Part shown: in pieces, positions 1 through 12,038 of the stretch
Numbering within the stretch: position 1 is the stretch's first letter
Layout of the letters: each line of letters begins with the position of its first letter
From: Glebionis coronaria
Taxonomy: Eukaryota; Streptophyta; Magnoliopsida; Asterales; Asteraceae
Length of the DNA: 64,000 nucleotides
NCBI GenBank assembly: GCA_025667525.1
Contig: CM046881.1
Span: 27,291,580 to 27,355,579, forward strand
Direction: 5' to 3'
Program-made: the position numbers and the translations under genes
Notes under the pieces: generated by a model
The model's database searches: none
What the model saw: only the letters and a program-made list of their open reading frames with translations
Told to the model about the DNA's origin: nothing

Positions 1-849
1 TGATGGATTTGAATAACAATCAGCCTAAGTGAAGTTTTAACCTTGAACATAACGTAGTCATTGAGTGAACAGTCACTCAGTGAGTTGCCTTCGAGTTCCT
101 AGACTGAGTCTAAAAGAAAGACTCGAGCATTCAGAGAGGCGAAGCTCAATGAATGTCTTCTATGACGAAGAAGAAGGTGATGGGTTCAGTGAGTTGTGGC
201 AATAGACTCATTGAACCCCATACGATCTCCCTGAAGAAAATAAGCATTCTCCAAGACTGAAGTAAAGGCGGGATAAGTTGAATTGTGACAAGATGAAGTA
301 CATCACACAATTAGCGTGACTTACCCTTTTGAGATAGATGGGGTACTGACAAGTGTAAAGGACTTACGTCTTACTACTTAGAATAGGGTAAGACAAGATA
401 CTACACTGTACCAATAAGACAAGAATTGCACATGGGCAATTATTGTCTTCTACCCAACTTTCCTTCTATAAACAGGATGCTTGTAAAAGGAGAGAAAACA
501 ATTTTGTGCACTTAGTGCTTTAGACATTCACAAACAAAGTTTTCTCTCCTCCAAATACGATCAAACACTTGAGTTCTAAACTCTTGTTGACAGAATCGTC
601 AAGCTTAGCAATCGTTAGGATTGGACTAGCTTGTTAGTGAGGAGATCACAAAACCACACAATGTCTATTCAATCCCTATTGTAGCTTCGTATACAATATG
701 GTATAATTCTTTAATAAAGCTAAGAGTTAAACGTTAAAAAACCTTTGTGTTATTTACTTCACTTATATTAAGTTTATTGCATTACTTAACCATGGGTTAG
801 GACTATACTTAGTATTCTTAAGTATAGCACTAATTACAAGGGACCAACA
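1..849 (+). repeat. 5' LTR of the copia element (left edge cut)
   Basis: Bases 1-849 repeat at 12071-12918 with scattered substitutions and small indels. The LTR ends in CA at 848-849, just before the primer binding site. A TATA-like sequence lies at 467-473 (TATAAAC); the 3' copy has TATAAAT at 12536-12542. Confidence 0.95.
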
Positions 850-851
850 AG

Positions 852-863
852 TGGTATCAGAGC
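852..863 (+). other. Primer binding site (initiator Met tRNA type)
   Basis: TGGTATCAGAGC lies two bases after the 5' LTR. This is the classic plant copia minus-strand primer site, complementary to the 3' end of initiator methionine tRNA. Confidence 0.93.
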
Positions 864-920
864 GGTAGGATTATAAAACTTTTAACCACCGTCTCAAAGT
901 TTTTAAAACCTTGATACATT

Positions 921-3738
921 ATGGCTGAAGTAATGTACCCCAACTTGTTAACAAAAAAGGAACGAGTTACTCTGTTAACACTCCTAAGTTAGAAGTTGAA
1001 AGATTTAACAAATGGAAGAAAAGAATGCTATGTTATTTGATGGGAATGGAACCTTATTAAATAACTTGTATTAAGAATGGTCCATTCAATCCAAAAACAG
1101 CAGCTGGTGATGACAAACCTGAAAACCAATGGTCTGACGATGAAAGGAGAGTGGTCAAGCAAGACCAACGTCTCAAAAGCATCATAATATCTTGTCTTCC
1201 TGACGATATTATGGAGGCTGTCATCGAGTGTGAGACGGCTAAAGAGATTTGGACAGATCTTGTTCATAGTTTCGAAGGACCATCCGACACTAAGGAAAAT
1301 AGGATCATGGACCTGAAGTTAGAATATAACACTTTCAAGGCCAAACCATCTGAAACACTTCCTCAGACTTACACCAGGTATAAGACCTTGCTCAATGAGC
1401 TAACAAAGCATGAAATCAATGTTGGTTTTGTGAACAGTCTCCCTGAAAATGGCTTGGTTTTTCTCAAGGATTGAGAAATGCTAATAACATACAGACTCAA
1501 GATCTTGTAGACATTTATGGGAGATTTATCTATGAAGATAATCTAATAAATAGAAGATATCCTGAGTCCAAGAAGGCCTTAATAACAGACACATCACCCA
1601 AACCTACCTAAATTTATCATGGCCCCATTACAACTGCTTTTTACTCAAATACAATTGTTCAAGATTTTCAAGAAACCTCAGATGATGAGGTGGATGAAAG
1701 ATCTAGTGCTGAATACATAAGGGATCTAAACAGGGAATACCATGAAAGGGCCATGTTGGCAAATACCAAACGCTATATCAAAAGAACTAGATTTGCTGGT
1801 AACCAATCCACTGAGGGAGTGGATTGCTACCAATGTGGTAAAACTGGGCATTTTGCAAAATATTGTCTTTCAAAAACTCCATTGGCCTCTTATAAAAATC
1901 AAAATTTTTCATCAGGCAATGATAATTTTCAACCCAAGTTTACACCAAAACTAATTCAGGCTTCTCCAATTAACCAAAGTTTTCAAAATAATAAGAAAAT
2001 TGAGAAAGACTATAGGTCTGAGTATAAAAAGGTTAAAGTAAAACTTGCACTCTTGGAAGCTGAACCTACTGTTGCTCAGACTCAAAAGCCTGCTCAGAAC
2101 AAAACCAAAGGGCTGGTAGCTGAAACCTTTGATTGGGATGATGAAGACTTGTCCTCAAAAGAGGAGGAAGTCAGGTATCAAGTGTTAATGGCTCTAGCTG
2201 ATGACGAACTATCAGTTGGAAAGAATCATGCTCGAAATGGAGAATGGGTTGACATCACTATGAGAAAGGTAAACATGCTTCTCTCTATGGATGAAGAATC
2301 TGATTGGCAAAAATTCCTTAAGTATATAAACATTGACCTATCGTTCGTTGAAGAGCAGAGACTGAATCTTGTTTCAATATATAATAAACTTGTTTTTGAA
2401 TTAAACAAATGTAGAGAAGATTTATTAATTTTAAAACAAGCCAAACTTGAAGCAGTAAGCTGTCAACTTCAGAACACTGAACTTACTAAAATCAATCATG
2501 CTCTTCAAGAACAACTTAAGGAAGAAAAACTCATCAATGAGAAATGGAAAAATAGCTCTACCTTAGCTTCTCAGTGTATAAACAGTCAAATACCTGCCCA
2601 AAAGAAGAAAATTCTTGGGGCACGACAACTCACTAAAAAGGCACCTACTAAGGAAATGAGTGAAAAAGCATTTCTCCCTGCCTTAGTTGGGTTTGATCAT
2701 GAAATGATTCCTAAGTCGAAAGACTGGGTTGAGAGATCAAATCCTGAGAGTGTTTTGCCTAACTTTGATACTAGAAAAATATTAATTCCTGAATCTCAGG
2801 CTATTAATAAAAAACTTGGTCTTAATGAAGAGACTGATAAATTCAGTAACACTGAAACATCTAGTGTTTCTGAAGAAATTCAGACTCCTCTACCTCCTTT
2901 GAAAAATCTTCAAGGGGCAAGTCCATGTTCTGAACTAATTCCATTGTCTTATCAAGAACACTCACCTAGAGGAAGAGCTGGGTTAGGTTGTACTGAACTA
3001 ACAAAGCCTGACTCAAAAGTGATACCAAATCACACTGAGTCAGGAACTGTCACTGAGAAAACAACCAAACCTATATCTTCCTCAGGGACTCCTACACACT
3101 AAGTAAACTCTACTCCTATTGTAAATCAAGAGGAGTTAAGTAGATTGTTCCAACTTTTCATGGAAGAGAAGCTGAACTTAGCCTTTAAAACTCAGGGTGA
3201 AACATTTGTGTCCTCACAGCCTGAATCATCAACAAGTAACAAAACTGAATCTGAGTCTTCTAAGAAAGTTAAAACAATGAAACCCTCCTGTGAGCTATGT
3301 CACTATACAAATCACACCACTGACAACTGCTTTAGAGTTCTCTATTGCATGAAATGTAAAAGTGAAGATCACAGGACAGCAGATCATGAGATGCACATAG
3401 CTTCTATTAGAAATGCTAAAAGATACAATGCTCAGCCTTACAACTATGGGCACACCTCACAACAAATCAGAAAATCCAAGGCTAAGCCTTACCCACCATG
3501 TACACATTGTGGCATTTCTGATCATAGACCTGATGATTGTGTATACTACCCTGAGTGCGAGATTTATGGAAGCAATGATCACACTACCTCAGGACACAAT
3601 AGGATAATCATGGTCAGAAGGGGAATGCTAGCTGAGTCATCTCAAAGTACTGAATCCTCAGTCGGACTAAGCTGCAAAACATGTGGAAGCAATGTCCATT
3701 CTACCTCAGATCATGCTGAGTTTGAGTACTTCAAATGA
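921..3738 (+). pseudogene. Copia gag, broken
   Basis: The ATG at 921 opens a reading of only about 23 codons. The gag core continues in another frame at 1151-1474, with the helical capsid-like region of plant copia gag, and stops there. From 1690 a third segment holds a CCHC knuckle (CYQCGKTGHFAKYC, near 1825-1866) and a lysine- and glutamate-rich helical region. A TAA at 3100 and a TGA at 3736 interrupt this frame. The C-terminal part (3145-3738) has several further Cys/His clusters (CELC, CMKC, CTHC, CKTC, each followed by His residues), an unusually zinc-finger-rich tail. Gag packages the element RNA in cytoplasmic particles. At least one frameshift and several stops make this copy non-functional. 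Confidence 0.85.
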
Positions 3739-3819
3739 GGTGAAAGACGTCAGGCTTTTCGAGCCAAAGAGCCTACTAAAAAGTGGGATGACAAGAGAAA
3801 CTAATCCACCTCGTTATTT

Positions 3820-4161
3820 ATGCAGAAACACTTCAAGGAGCCTGTCTGGTACTTAGACAGTGGGTGTTCAAGAAGTATGACAGGGGTCAAAAGTTATCTG
3901 CACAAATACGTGGAGCAACCAGGTCCTAAGGTAGTATTTGGTGATAACTCATCTTGTGTTACTGAGGGATATGGTTCAATTAAATGTGGTGGAATGGTTT
4001 TCTCAAAAGTGGAGTTTGTAAATGGTCTGAAGTACAATCTCATCAGTATCAGCCAACTGTGTGATGCTAAGTACATCGTTCAGTTTGATGATAAACAAGG
4101 AACAATCTTCAATGCTAACAAAGAAACTATGTTGACTGCTCCAAGAAGAAATGATGTATAG
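3820..4161 (+). pseudogene. Copia aspartic protease domain
   Basis: The segment contains WYLDSGCSRSMTG, the copia protease active site (DSG, catalytic Asp), followed by the FGDNSS and LKYNLISISQLCD motifs of this family. It would cleave the Gag-Pol polyprotein. It is in the same frame as the gag tail but separated from it by stops at 3736 and 3802, and it ends in a TAG before the integrase zinc domain, which lies in another frame. Confidence 0.88.
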
Positions 4162-4163
4162 AC

Positions 4164-5475
4164 ATGTCATCTGTAACACATTCAAGAGCATGTTTCTTTG
4201 CTAAAGCCTCAAACTCTGTCAATTGGCTTTGGTATAAGAGACTGTCACATCTAAATTTCAAAGATATGAACAAACTTGCAAAACAAAACAAAGTTCTTGG
4301 CTTACCATCTCTTTTGTATTCAAAAGACAAACCTTGTTCAGCCTGTGAAAAAGGTAAACACAAGAGAGCTTCTTTCAAGCCAAAACAAAACTTTTCTATC
4401 AAGAAGTGTCTTCATCTTCTTCATATGGAATTAGTTGGACCAGTTAGTCCAATGTCTATATACCCTTGTGATTGTTGATGAATACTCTAGATACACTTGG
4501 GTATACTTCCTAAAAAAGAAGAGTCAAGCCCCTGAATTCATAATGTCTTTTATCAGGCAAGTAGAAAATCAAAATGATACTAAAGTTAAAATAATACGAA
4601 CTGATAATGGAACAGAATTCAAGAACCATGAGCTTGAGAGTTTTTGTGATGAGAAAGGAATTTATCAGAACTTCTCTTCTCCTTACACACCTGAACAAAA
4701 TGGTTTAGATGAAAGGAAGAATAGAACTCTTATTGAAGCTGCTCGAACCATGCTCAATGGATCCAATCTTTCAAAACACTTCTGGACTGAGGCTGTAAAA
4801 ATAGCTTGATATACTCAGAACATATGTATTATTGTCAGAAGACATGATAAGACTCCTTATGAAATATTCAGGGAAAGGATTCCAGATATCAGCTACTTTC
4901 ATGTGTTTAGATGTCCTGTGTTCATTCACAATCAAAAGGACCATCTTGGTAAATTTGATGCCAAAGCTGATGATGAATACTTTCTTGGATACTCTTTTGT
5001 CTCCAAATCCTTCAGGGTCTTTAACACAAGGAGACAACAAGTTGAAGAGTCATCTCATGTCACCTCTGATGAAAGTATGGATGCCATTAACTTCACAAAA
5101 CAATCTATGGAAGAGATTAGGATCAATGACTCATCAAGATATCCTCCTGATGAGTATGAACATTTTCCCTCAAAGCAGTATCAAACTGATGCTGATATAT
5201 CCTTTCATATATCACCTCATAATAGGTCAATTGATAATTTAATCACACCTCAACATGTCCCTAAAGTTATCACTTCTCAAGCTGAAGAATCAAATGATTC
5301 ACCCGTCTATGGGAACACTGAAGGGACAAGTGATGAAAATATCGATCCCCATATTATTGAAAATCCTTTAGAAGGAGGTGATGTCCTAGTACCATGTACT
5401 GAATCTCTAGTCCCTGATAATCATCAACTATCAACAAGCTCTAATCCAAGTCCTCAGGACAGATGGTTAAGATAA
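4164..5475 (+). pseudogene. Copia integrase, broken
   Basis: The N-terminal zinc domain (GAG-pre-integrase) is at 4164-4400, with LSHLNF and CSACEKGKHKR supplying the His and Cys ligands. After a frame change near 4440 the catalytic core follows: Asp in VIVDEYSRYTWV, Asp in RTDNGTEF, Glu in LDERKNRTL. These are the three acidic residues of the DDE triad. A TGA at 4807 interrupts the frame; 4903-5475 carries the C-terminal region and a variable linker ending in a TAA. Integrase inserts the cDNA into chromosomes. The disruptions make this copy inactive. Confidence 0.87.
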
Positions 5476-5520
5476 CAACATATAGAGCTTGTAAATATAA
5501 TTGGTGATGTATCTGAGGGG

Positions 5521-6555
5521 ATGCTCACGCGTAGTCAGGCTGCTAAACTCTCTGCTGCCTCAGCCCATGAATGTCTGTTTGCAGACTTTCTCTCTGAAAA
5601 TGAACCAAAAAAGGTTTCAGAGGCCCTGACACATCCAAGGTGGGTTGAGGCCATGCAAGAAGAGCTCAACCAATTCCTCAGGAACAAAGTGTGGAAACTT
5701 GTTCCTCTCCCTGAAGGGAAATCAGCTCTTGGTACAAAATGGGTATTTAAAAACAAGACTGATGAAGATGGAATTGTCATTAAAAACAAAGCTAGGCTGG
5801 TTGTTCAGGGGTGTGGTCAACTTGAAGGGATCGACTATGAGGAAACCTTCGCCCCTGTAGCAAGAATGGAAGCCATTAGGATCTTCCTTGCCTATGCTAC
5901 TTACATGAACTTCAAAGTTTTCCAAATGGATGTAAAAAGTACCTTCCTAAATGGAAATATCATTGAAGAAGTTTATGTTGCTCAGCCTCCTGGTTTTGAG
6001 AGTTCTGAGTTCCCAAACCATGTTTGTAAACTTGACAAAGCTCTTTATGGACTGAAACAAGCACCAAGGGCATGGTATGAAACTCTCTCTACATTCTTGA
6101 TAATGAATAAATTTTTTAGGGGGAAGATAGACAACGCATTGTTTATCTTCAGAACCAAGGAGGATGTTCTACTAGTTCAGATATATGTTGATGACATCAT
6201 ATTCGGATCTACTAACTATAACTTTTGTAGAAAGTTTGAAAAACTTATGACAAAGAAATTTGAAATGAGTATGATAGGTGAATTAACATATTTTCTTGGA
6301 CTACAAATCAAACAGGGGGACAAAGGGATCTCAGTTTGTCAAGAAAAATTCACCAGAGAAATACTTAAGAAATATGATATCTCTGAGTGTGCTTCAGTAA
6401 AGACTCCCATGGTTCCCCCCAACAACTTAGGTCCTGATCTTACTGGTAAATCAGTCAATCAAACCTTATTCAGGGGAATGATTAGATCATTAATGTACCT
6501 AACTGCAACCAGGCCTGATATTCAATTCTCAACAATCTTATGTGCAAGATATTAG
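5521..6555 (+). pseudogene. Copia reverse transcriptase domain
   Basis: This 344-codon open stretch carries the plant copia RT signature: WVEAMQEELNQF, LGTKWVFKNK, ARLVVQGC, the first catalytic Asp in FQMDVKSTFLNG, LYGLKQAPRAWY, and YVDD in IYVDDIIFGSTN. The domain appears intact. A TAG at 6553 separates it from RNase H, and the stop at 5473 separates it from integrase, all in one frame. Within the polyprotein it would copy element RNA into cDNA. Confidence 0.92.
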
Positions 6556-7128
6556 GCCAATCCCAAAGAATCACATCTTACTACTGTTAAATGAATCTTT
6601 AGGTACCTGAAGGGTACTCCTTCACTAGGTCTATGGTATCCTCATTGCTCAGGCTTCGATCTTAAAGGATACTCAGACTCACACTATGCTGGCTGCAATA
6701 TGGATAGAAAAAGTACCTCAGGTGCATGTCAATTCCTAGGTGGCAAGCTAGTATGTTGGAGTGCAAAGAAACAGCAGTCAGTCGCAATGTCCTCTGCTGA
6801 GGCTGAATACGTGGCAGCTGCTGGTTGTTGTGCAAACATCCTTTGGATGAAAAGTCAACTCAGGGACTATAATGTGGAATACAAAGTAGTTGCTATCTTT
6901 TGTGACAACACTAGTGCAATTGCCATTTCAAATAATCTAGTCCTACATTCAAGGACTAAACACATAGACATAAGATATCATTTCCTCAGGGACCACATCT
7001 TAAAAGGAGATATTGAATTACATTTCATCCCCACTGAATATCAGCTAGCTGATATATTTACCAAACCTTTGGATGAACCAACGTTCACTAGAATGAAAGC
7101 TGAACTTGGTATGCTGAATATTGATTAA
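6556..7128 (+). pseudogene. Copia RNase H domain
   Basis: The first ~140 bases (connection region) contain further stops. From 6700 the typical plant copia RNase H follows: DRKSTSGACQFLGG, SSAEAEYVAAAGC, CDNTSAIAISNN, RTKHIDIRYHFLRD and the terminal ADIFTKPL motif. The pol frame ends at 7126-7128. RNase H removes the RNA strand during reverse transcription. Confidence 0.9.
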
Positions 7129-7430
7129 TCAGGCTCCCTGATGACAATGGATTCAGTATAATGTATATTCTTGATCCTCTCTCTGAGTAAATATTTCTTA
7201 TCGTCTTCCCCTTGACACTGAGGTACATTAAATGATGTAACTAAATGCTCTAAGGATTTAGTTACTTAGTGTCCTAGGTTGGTGAGTCACAATATTAAAT
7301 AAGGAACATATATTCCTTCAATAAATTGTCATAAACCAGTCAAGGGGTCACCCATGTCAAGTATCCCACTAAGCATTAAATTCTTACCTTTTTTCTAACA
7401 AAATCCGTTGTAAAAACGTCCTTTCAAATG

Positions 7431-7588
7431 CACGTGACCCCACGTCATCTCTGCAAAAAGCGTTATCTCTGTAGTAACGGAACAGTTGCCAAGAAAATAG
7501 GGGGACCACTTGTACGCTTTCATTTAATACGGATGTGAAAAGAAATTATAACAAATAAAACTCTTGTTCACATCCGAGCCTATAAATA
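7431..7588 (+). promoter_or_regulatory. Candidate internal promoter of the copia accessory ORF
   Basis: The 7129-7917 gap between RNase H and the accessory ORF has no coding signal. It holds a G-box CACGTG (7431-7436), an ACGTCA-type bZIP site in CACGTCATC (7441-7449), and a consensus TATA box TATAAATA (7581-7588) followed by an A/C-rich leader-like stretch. That is the order of a plant RNA polymerase II promoter. The first accessory ATG lies ~330 bases downstream of the TATA box. Promoter function is inferred. Confidence 0.5.
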
Positions 7589-7917
7589 CCCTTAAATCAA
7601 AACAAACACACATACAAAGAACTTGCAATCTTAATCTGCCAATTTTTTCTCTCAAAAAAAATTGTGTGTGTTCAAACGTGTTTCCAGAAAAAGTTTCTTG
7701 TAAAAAAAAGGAGGCAATCACATTGATCACTTGTTTTATTGTTATATAGCACAAACAACCAAAGTTACCTATTGTTTATAACTCTTGATCTTTTTATAAG
7801 GAAAAAGTTAGTATTAGGTCAGTTGGTGAATCTTGTTGTATTATAACAAGAAACAAGTCTCGATTTTATTTCCACAAATTGCCATTGTCCTTTTTCAATC
7901 TTCAAAAGATAGCTTTA

Positions 7918-10900
7918 ATGGCAATGTCCAAAGCTATCGAATATGCCCCTCAGGCTGAGCATCTCACCAATGAGGGTATCCATTTTACAGGAAACAACTA
8001 TGAGAGAAATTTCAATTACCCTAGTAGTGTATCAGCCTACAAACCAATTTGCAAATTCTTGAAAAACTGTGATTGGGCTGATGCTTTTACAAAAACCCCC
8101 TCAGTCTTCTACCATGAATATCTCAGGGAGTTCTGGTATACGGCTGTGGTTGTAACCCCCACTACCCAAGGGCCTGAAGGATCTCAGGGGTCTTAGATCA
8201 AGTCACATAAGAACTGTGTCATCATGTTCACTATAAACAATGGGAAGACACCATTGATTTTAGACTTCAAAACATTTTGTCAAACCAGTGGACTTGATTA
8301 TAACAATGAAAAGTATGTTGCACATCCTGACATGGAGTCAGTTAAAAAAGGACTAAAAGAAATCGGGGTCCCTGAGTTACTTGTGACTAAAACCTCATTG
8401 ATCAAAACTGCTTTCCCCTTGGCTTGGAGGATCCTGGTCACTTTTTTGATTCAGGTGATCGGTGGGAACTACTCATCTACTGAGCAAGTTAATTCTACTC
8501 AGCAGATGCTAATCTACAGTCTCATTAATGGACTGAAGATTGACATAGAAGAGATCGTTTATAATGATCTCGAAACCAGGCTCTTGAAGGATTCTAGGCA
8601 AAAGTATGTTTCTTACCCAAGATTCATATCATGCGCCTTAGAACGGTTACTGGGTTCCCTTTACACTCAGGAAAAATTCAATGTTTTTTCTACTCCCATC
8701 GTGAGTTCCACAAACTTTTCAAAGAACCCATCTGAAGTCAACCCCATTGCATTGACGGCTCACATGACTGAGGTGATCAGTCGTGAATCATCCGTGTCTC
8801 CCATTCCTTTCTTACCAAAGAAGGGGAACAAGAAGACTCAAGCTGTGCCAAAGACCAAACCAACAAAGGCACAGGGCCCTGAGGCTTCCGAGGCACGACC
8901 CAAAAAGGCCAAGGCTAAAAAGACTACCCTTGTTTAGACCAAGCTTCATCTACCCCAAGGGAAAGAGCTTTCGCGAGGCCCTGATACATCACAGTCAGGG
9001 TCGACGGGCCAAACTACTGGTCCTATTGATGGAGAAGGAAACAAACAACCTTCTCCTACGGGACTGCCTACCACTCAGACCGATGAGGGCATTCGTAAAT
9101 CACAACCTTTGCCTGAGGTCAAAACTAAGGCCAAAAACTCAGAGAGACGCCCATGGGTAACACACCTCGCTGATAGGCCTATCATTTCCACCAAGTCCAA
9201 TGAAGGCACACTAGCTCAAAAGTCTTTGCCCGAGGACCCAAAACTTGATTCCTTAGACTCAGAGGGACGCCCACGGGTAAAACACCCCACTGATAGGAAT
9301 CTCACTTCCACAAATCCCAATGAAGGCACAATAAAACAAAAGTCTTTGCCTGAGGGAACCACTATTGATCCCAAAGACTCAGAGGGACGCCCACGGGTAA
9401 AACACCCCGCTGATAAGGATCTTACTTCCACAACTGATCAATCACAAACTGCACCTGAGTATCAGTTGGCTAAATCCCAAGCCTCAAGATTTGGGGCAGG
9501 GAGTGACGATAACCAATGCAAACCTTCTTTTGAAGGGGAGCTGGACAAACCAAAGGGCTCACTGAACTTTGGAGATTTTGTAAATCTACTCGAGGAGCCT
9601 GATGAGTTACTCCAAGGTTTCAGTGACGACGATGATATGATTGACACTGGGGATGAACCTGAATCTCAGGCCCCTCCTCAATCAGACCAGAAGCCAAAGT
9701 CCCCACCATTGTTCGCGGACATACAACCCTCCACTGAGGCTCAACAAAAGCCCTCCCTGAGGCATCCGAACAAAAAGAGCCCTCCCCTGAGGTATCAAAA
9801 AAGCCCTCCCAAGAGGCAAAACTTAACACCTCTTCGTTGAGGACTCAGACTGTGGTTCTGGATGAAACTTTTGATGACATCAAGCCTATCACTGAGAAGG
9901 TTTTGAATGCAACTCTCAAGGATGTATTAACTCATGCTTCCACAACCTTGAAAGCTGAGGTCACTCAGGTTCATGAAGACTTGGCTTCAAAGGCTGATGA
10001 CCTCCTTGATGAGTTCAGGACATATGGTGATAGATTTTACCTGGCTGAGGAGAAGATGAGAATTCAGGTGGACAACCAAATGGAATTCATCAGCTCTGTT
10101 AACAATAGTCATGAAAATCAAGAGAAGAAGCACATCAACTTCCTCAACCATGCTCTTCCTACTGTAGAAGTAAATGTGTCCTTGAAGACAACTCTAGATG
10201 GACTGATCACTAGCACTACTGAGTCCACTTTCAGAGTTAGTCAATTACTTGAGTTACTGAAGGAGGACAGGCTCACTGAGGTTTTCACCAGGTTAGACTC
10301 TCTCAGGTCTAACTTGGATATGGTGAAAGGGAAATGTAATGCCATCTATGAGGATGTTCATATGGATGCTGAGGCGGAGTTCAGATTGTCAAGGGCTACA
10401 TAAGGTTACATGGCTAATGCCTCCAATCTCTATGACATCTCCAAGTCCCTGAAAGAAGCTGATATTCCTAGACTTAGGACAAAGATTACCACCATAGAAA
10501 ACACTCAATCCCTAATTCAGTTGGATGTTAAAACTATCAAAGCTGACACTCAGTCCATGAAGGAAATGTGACTGAGATGTTTTAGGCTTTCAAGGGATCC
10601 TCTACCACCTCAGGACCCTCACAAAGGGCAAAAGCTGGGATTAGTCAGGCTGATCCTTCAACTTTTGAGGGGGAGAATGTGACTGAACCTCTTTCTCACA
10701 CTGAGGGGGAGCAGGAAGAACTAGCACAACCCCAACCCTTAAACTCAATTCCTCCCAACCCTGAGCCCTCAGTATCTAATTTAGATATGGGCAAAGGCAT
10801 TGCTGATGAAACCCTAACACCTCTACCAAAGAAGCTTGTAAAAGCTTCAAGAGAAAGAAGGCCTGATCCTGATGCCATTGTCTTGGTACCATATGAGATT

Positions 10901-11848
10901 AATGGAAAGATGTACAAGATGACTCCTGATCAAATCCAAGAGTACTTAGATATAATGGAGTCGGCTAAGGCTAGTGAAGCATCAAGGGCTGAGATCTTGA
11001 GGGTATCCACTGAGTTTGTGAAAGAAGTGGGTGGTGACCCTGAGGCCTTGTTGAGAAAGAAAGGGGAATAGGAGTTCATCCAAAAGCAGGAGGAAGAACT
11101 CAAGGCCATTCAGGATGAAATGGTCTTGAAGTAACAACAAAGAACCACCCAACTTAAGAAACTGTATGACCAATACACCAAAGTCGTCACCCAAAGAAGA
11201 AAGCCTGAACCAATCACTAACCTTCAGATCATTCCTCATACCACACCTATCTCAGTATCTGTCTACGGAAACAATGATGAGAGGAATTTTGAAGTTATGA
11301 AGAAGTTTTCATTTGGTGATTTCGGTCTCAGTGAGTGGGACGAAATGGGAAGGATCTTCAGGACCAAAATGAACAAATGTGTCCCTGAGATACTAAACTC
11401 TCTCAGTAAGAGATATGAGAGGTTGAATCAGATCAAGGAACAATTAGGAATCACTGAAGATCTTCCTTTAATTGAACAGGATCGTACCAAAACTCAGGGA
11501 AGAAAGAGAAAAAGAGTTGAGCTTGAAGCTGAGACTAAGATCCCTGGGTTAGACTACAATCGCACCGTCCCTGAAAATATCGCCTTTGTGAACAACATGG
11601 TTATAGAAGAACTTGAGTGGGGTATCTTCTTCATTGATGTATTTAGGGATCAAGCTTTTCAAAGAATGAGTGACATAGAGAAATGCACTACTGAGAGTGT
11701 TCTTATCTTTCTTGTGATGGCTGGACAAGTTCAGACTGATGAGAATAAAAGATTTGCTGAGAAGCTCAGGGAGATAATTGCTAGGAGGCCTGATAAAGAA
11801 AAGGTGTTAAAGTCATCAAAGGTAAAGAGGGAAGCAATGGATTCCTGA
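7918..11848 (+). pseudogene. Copia 3' accessory ORF (env-like position, function unknown)
   Basis: From the ATG at 7918 one frame runs to 9840, broken only by TAG at 8194 and TAG at 8935. It then shifts frame at ~9840 (9837-10403) and again before 10679, reaching a stop at 11846. The N-terminal part has a globular-looking segment (FYHEYLREFW). The middle is Pro/Ser/Lys-rich with a 40-residue tandem repeat. Then come an acidic patch (GFSDDDDMIDTGDE), a helical coiled-coil-like segment (~9850-10560) and a conserved C-terminal domain (11297-11848; GDFGLSEWDEMG, FVNNMVIEELEWGIFF). I see no clear signal peptide or transmembrane segment, so a viral-type envelope is not supported. The C-terminal domain matches my memory of copia-linked proteins in Tanacetum-like genomes. 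Confidence 0.75.
9137..9436 (+). repeat. 120-bp in-frame tandem repeat in the accessory ORF
   Basis: Units start at 9137, 9257 and 9377, a period of exactly 120 bases (40 codons), about 2.5 copies. Each begins ACTCAGAG(A/G)GACGCCC and encodes SE(R/G)RPWV or SEGRPRV followed by a charged, Ser/Thr-rich spacer. Confidence 0.93.
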
Positions 11849-12024
11849 ATAATTGTAATCTTTTGTTTTATTTATGTTTCTTGTATCAAACTATTCAGTC
11901 TTGTGTAATGATGAATGAAAATGAAGTACTTTGTTATATCAAGTCTTTTCATCAGTAGAATAGTTTGTAATAAGAAACCTCTTTGCTCACTTATAACAAT
12001 TTCACTTAGGCAAATTTTATATCC

Positions 12025-12037
12025 AAATAGGGGGAGA
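12025..12037 (+). other. Polypurine tract of the copia element
   Basis: AAATAGGGGGAGA lies immediately before the TG that I take as the 3' LTR start (12039). It primes plus-strand synthesis. Its position argues that the LTR starts at 12039 rather than 12071. Confidence 0.8.
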
Positions 12038-12038
12038 T

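Noticed and set aside
9137..9436. CRISPR-like array (regular repeats)
   Set aside because: The repeats are in-frame protein repeats within a plant retroelement; the spacers are also repeated.
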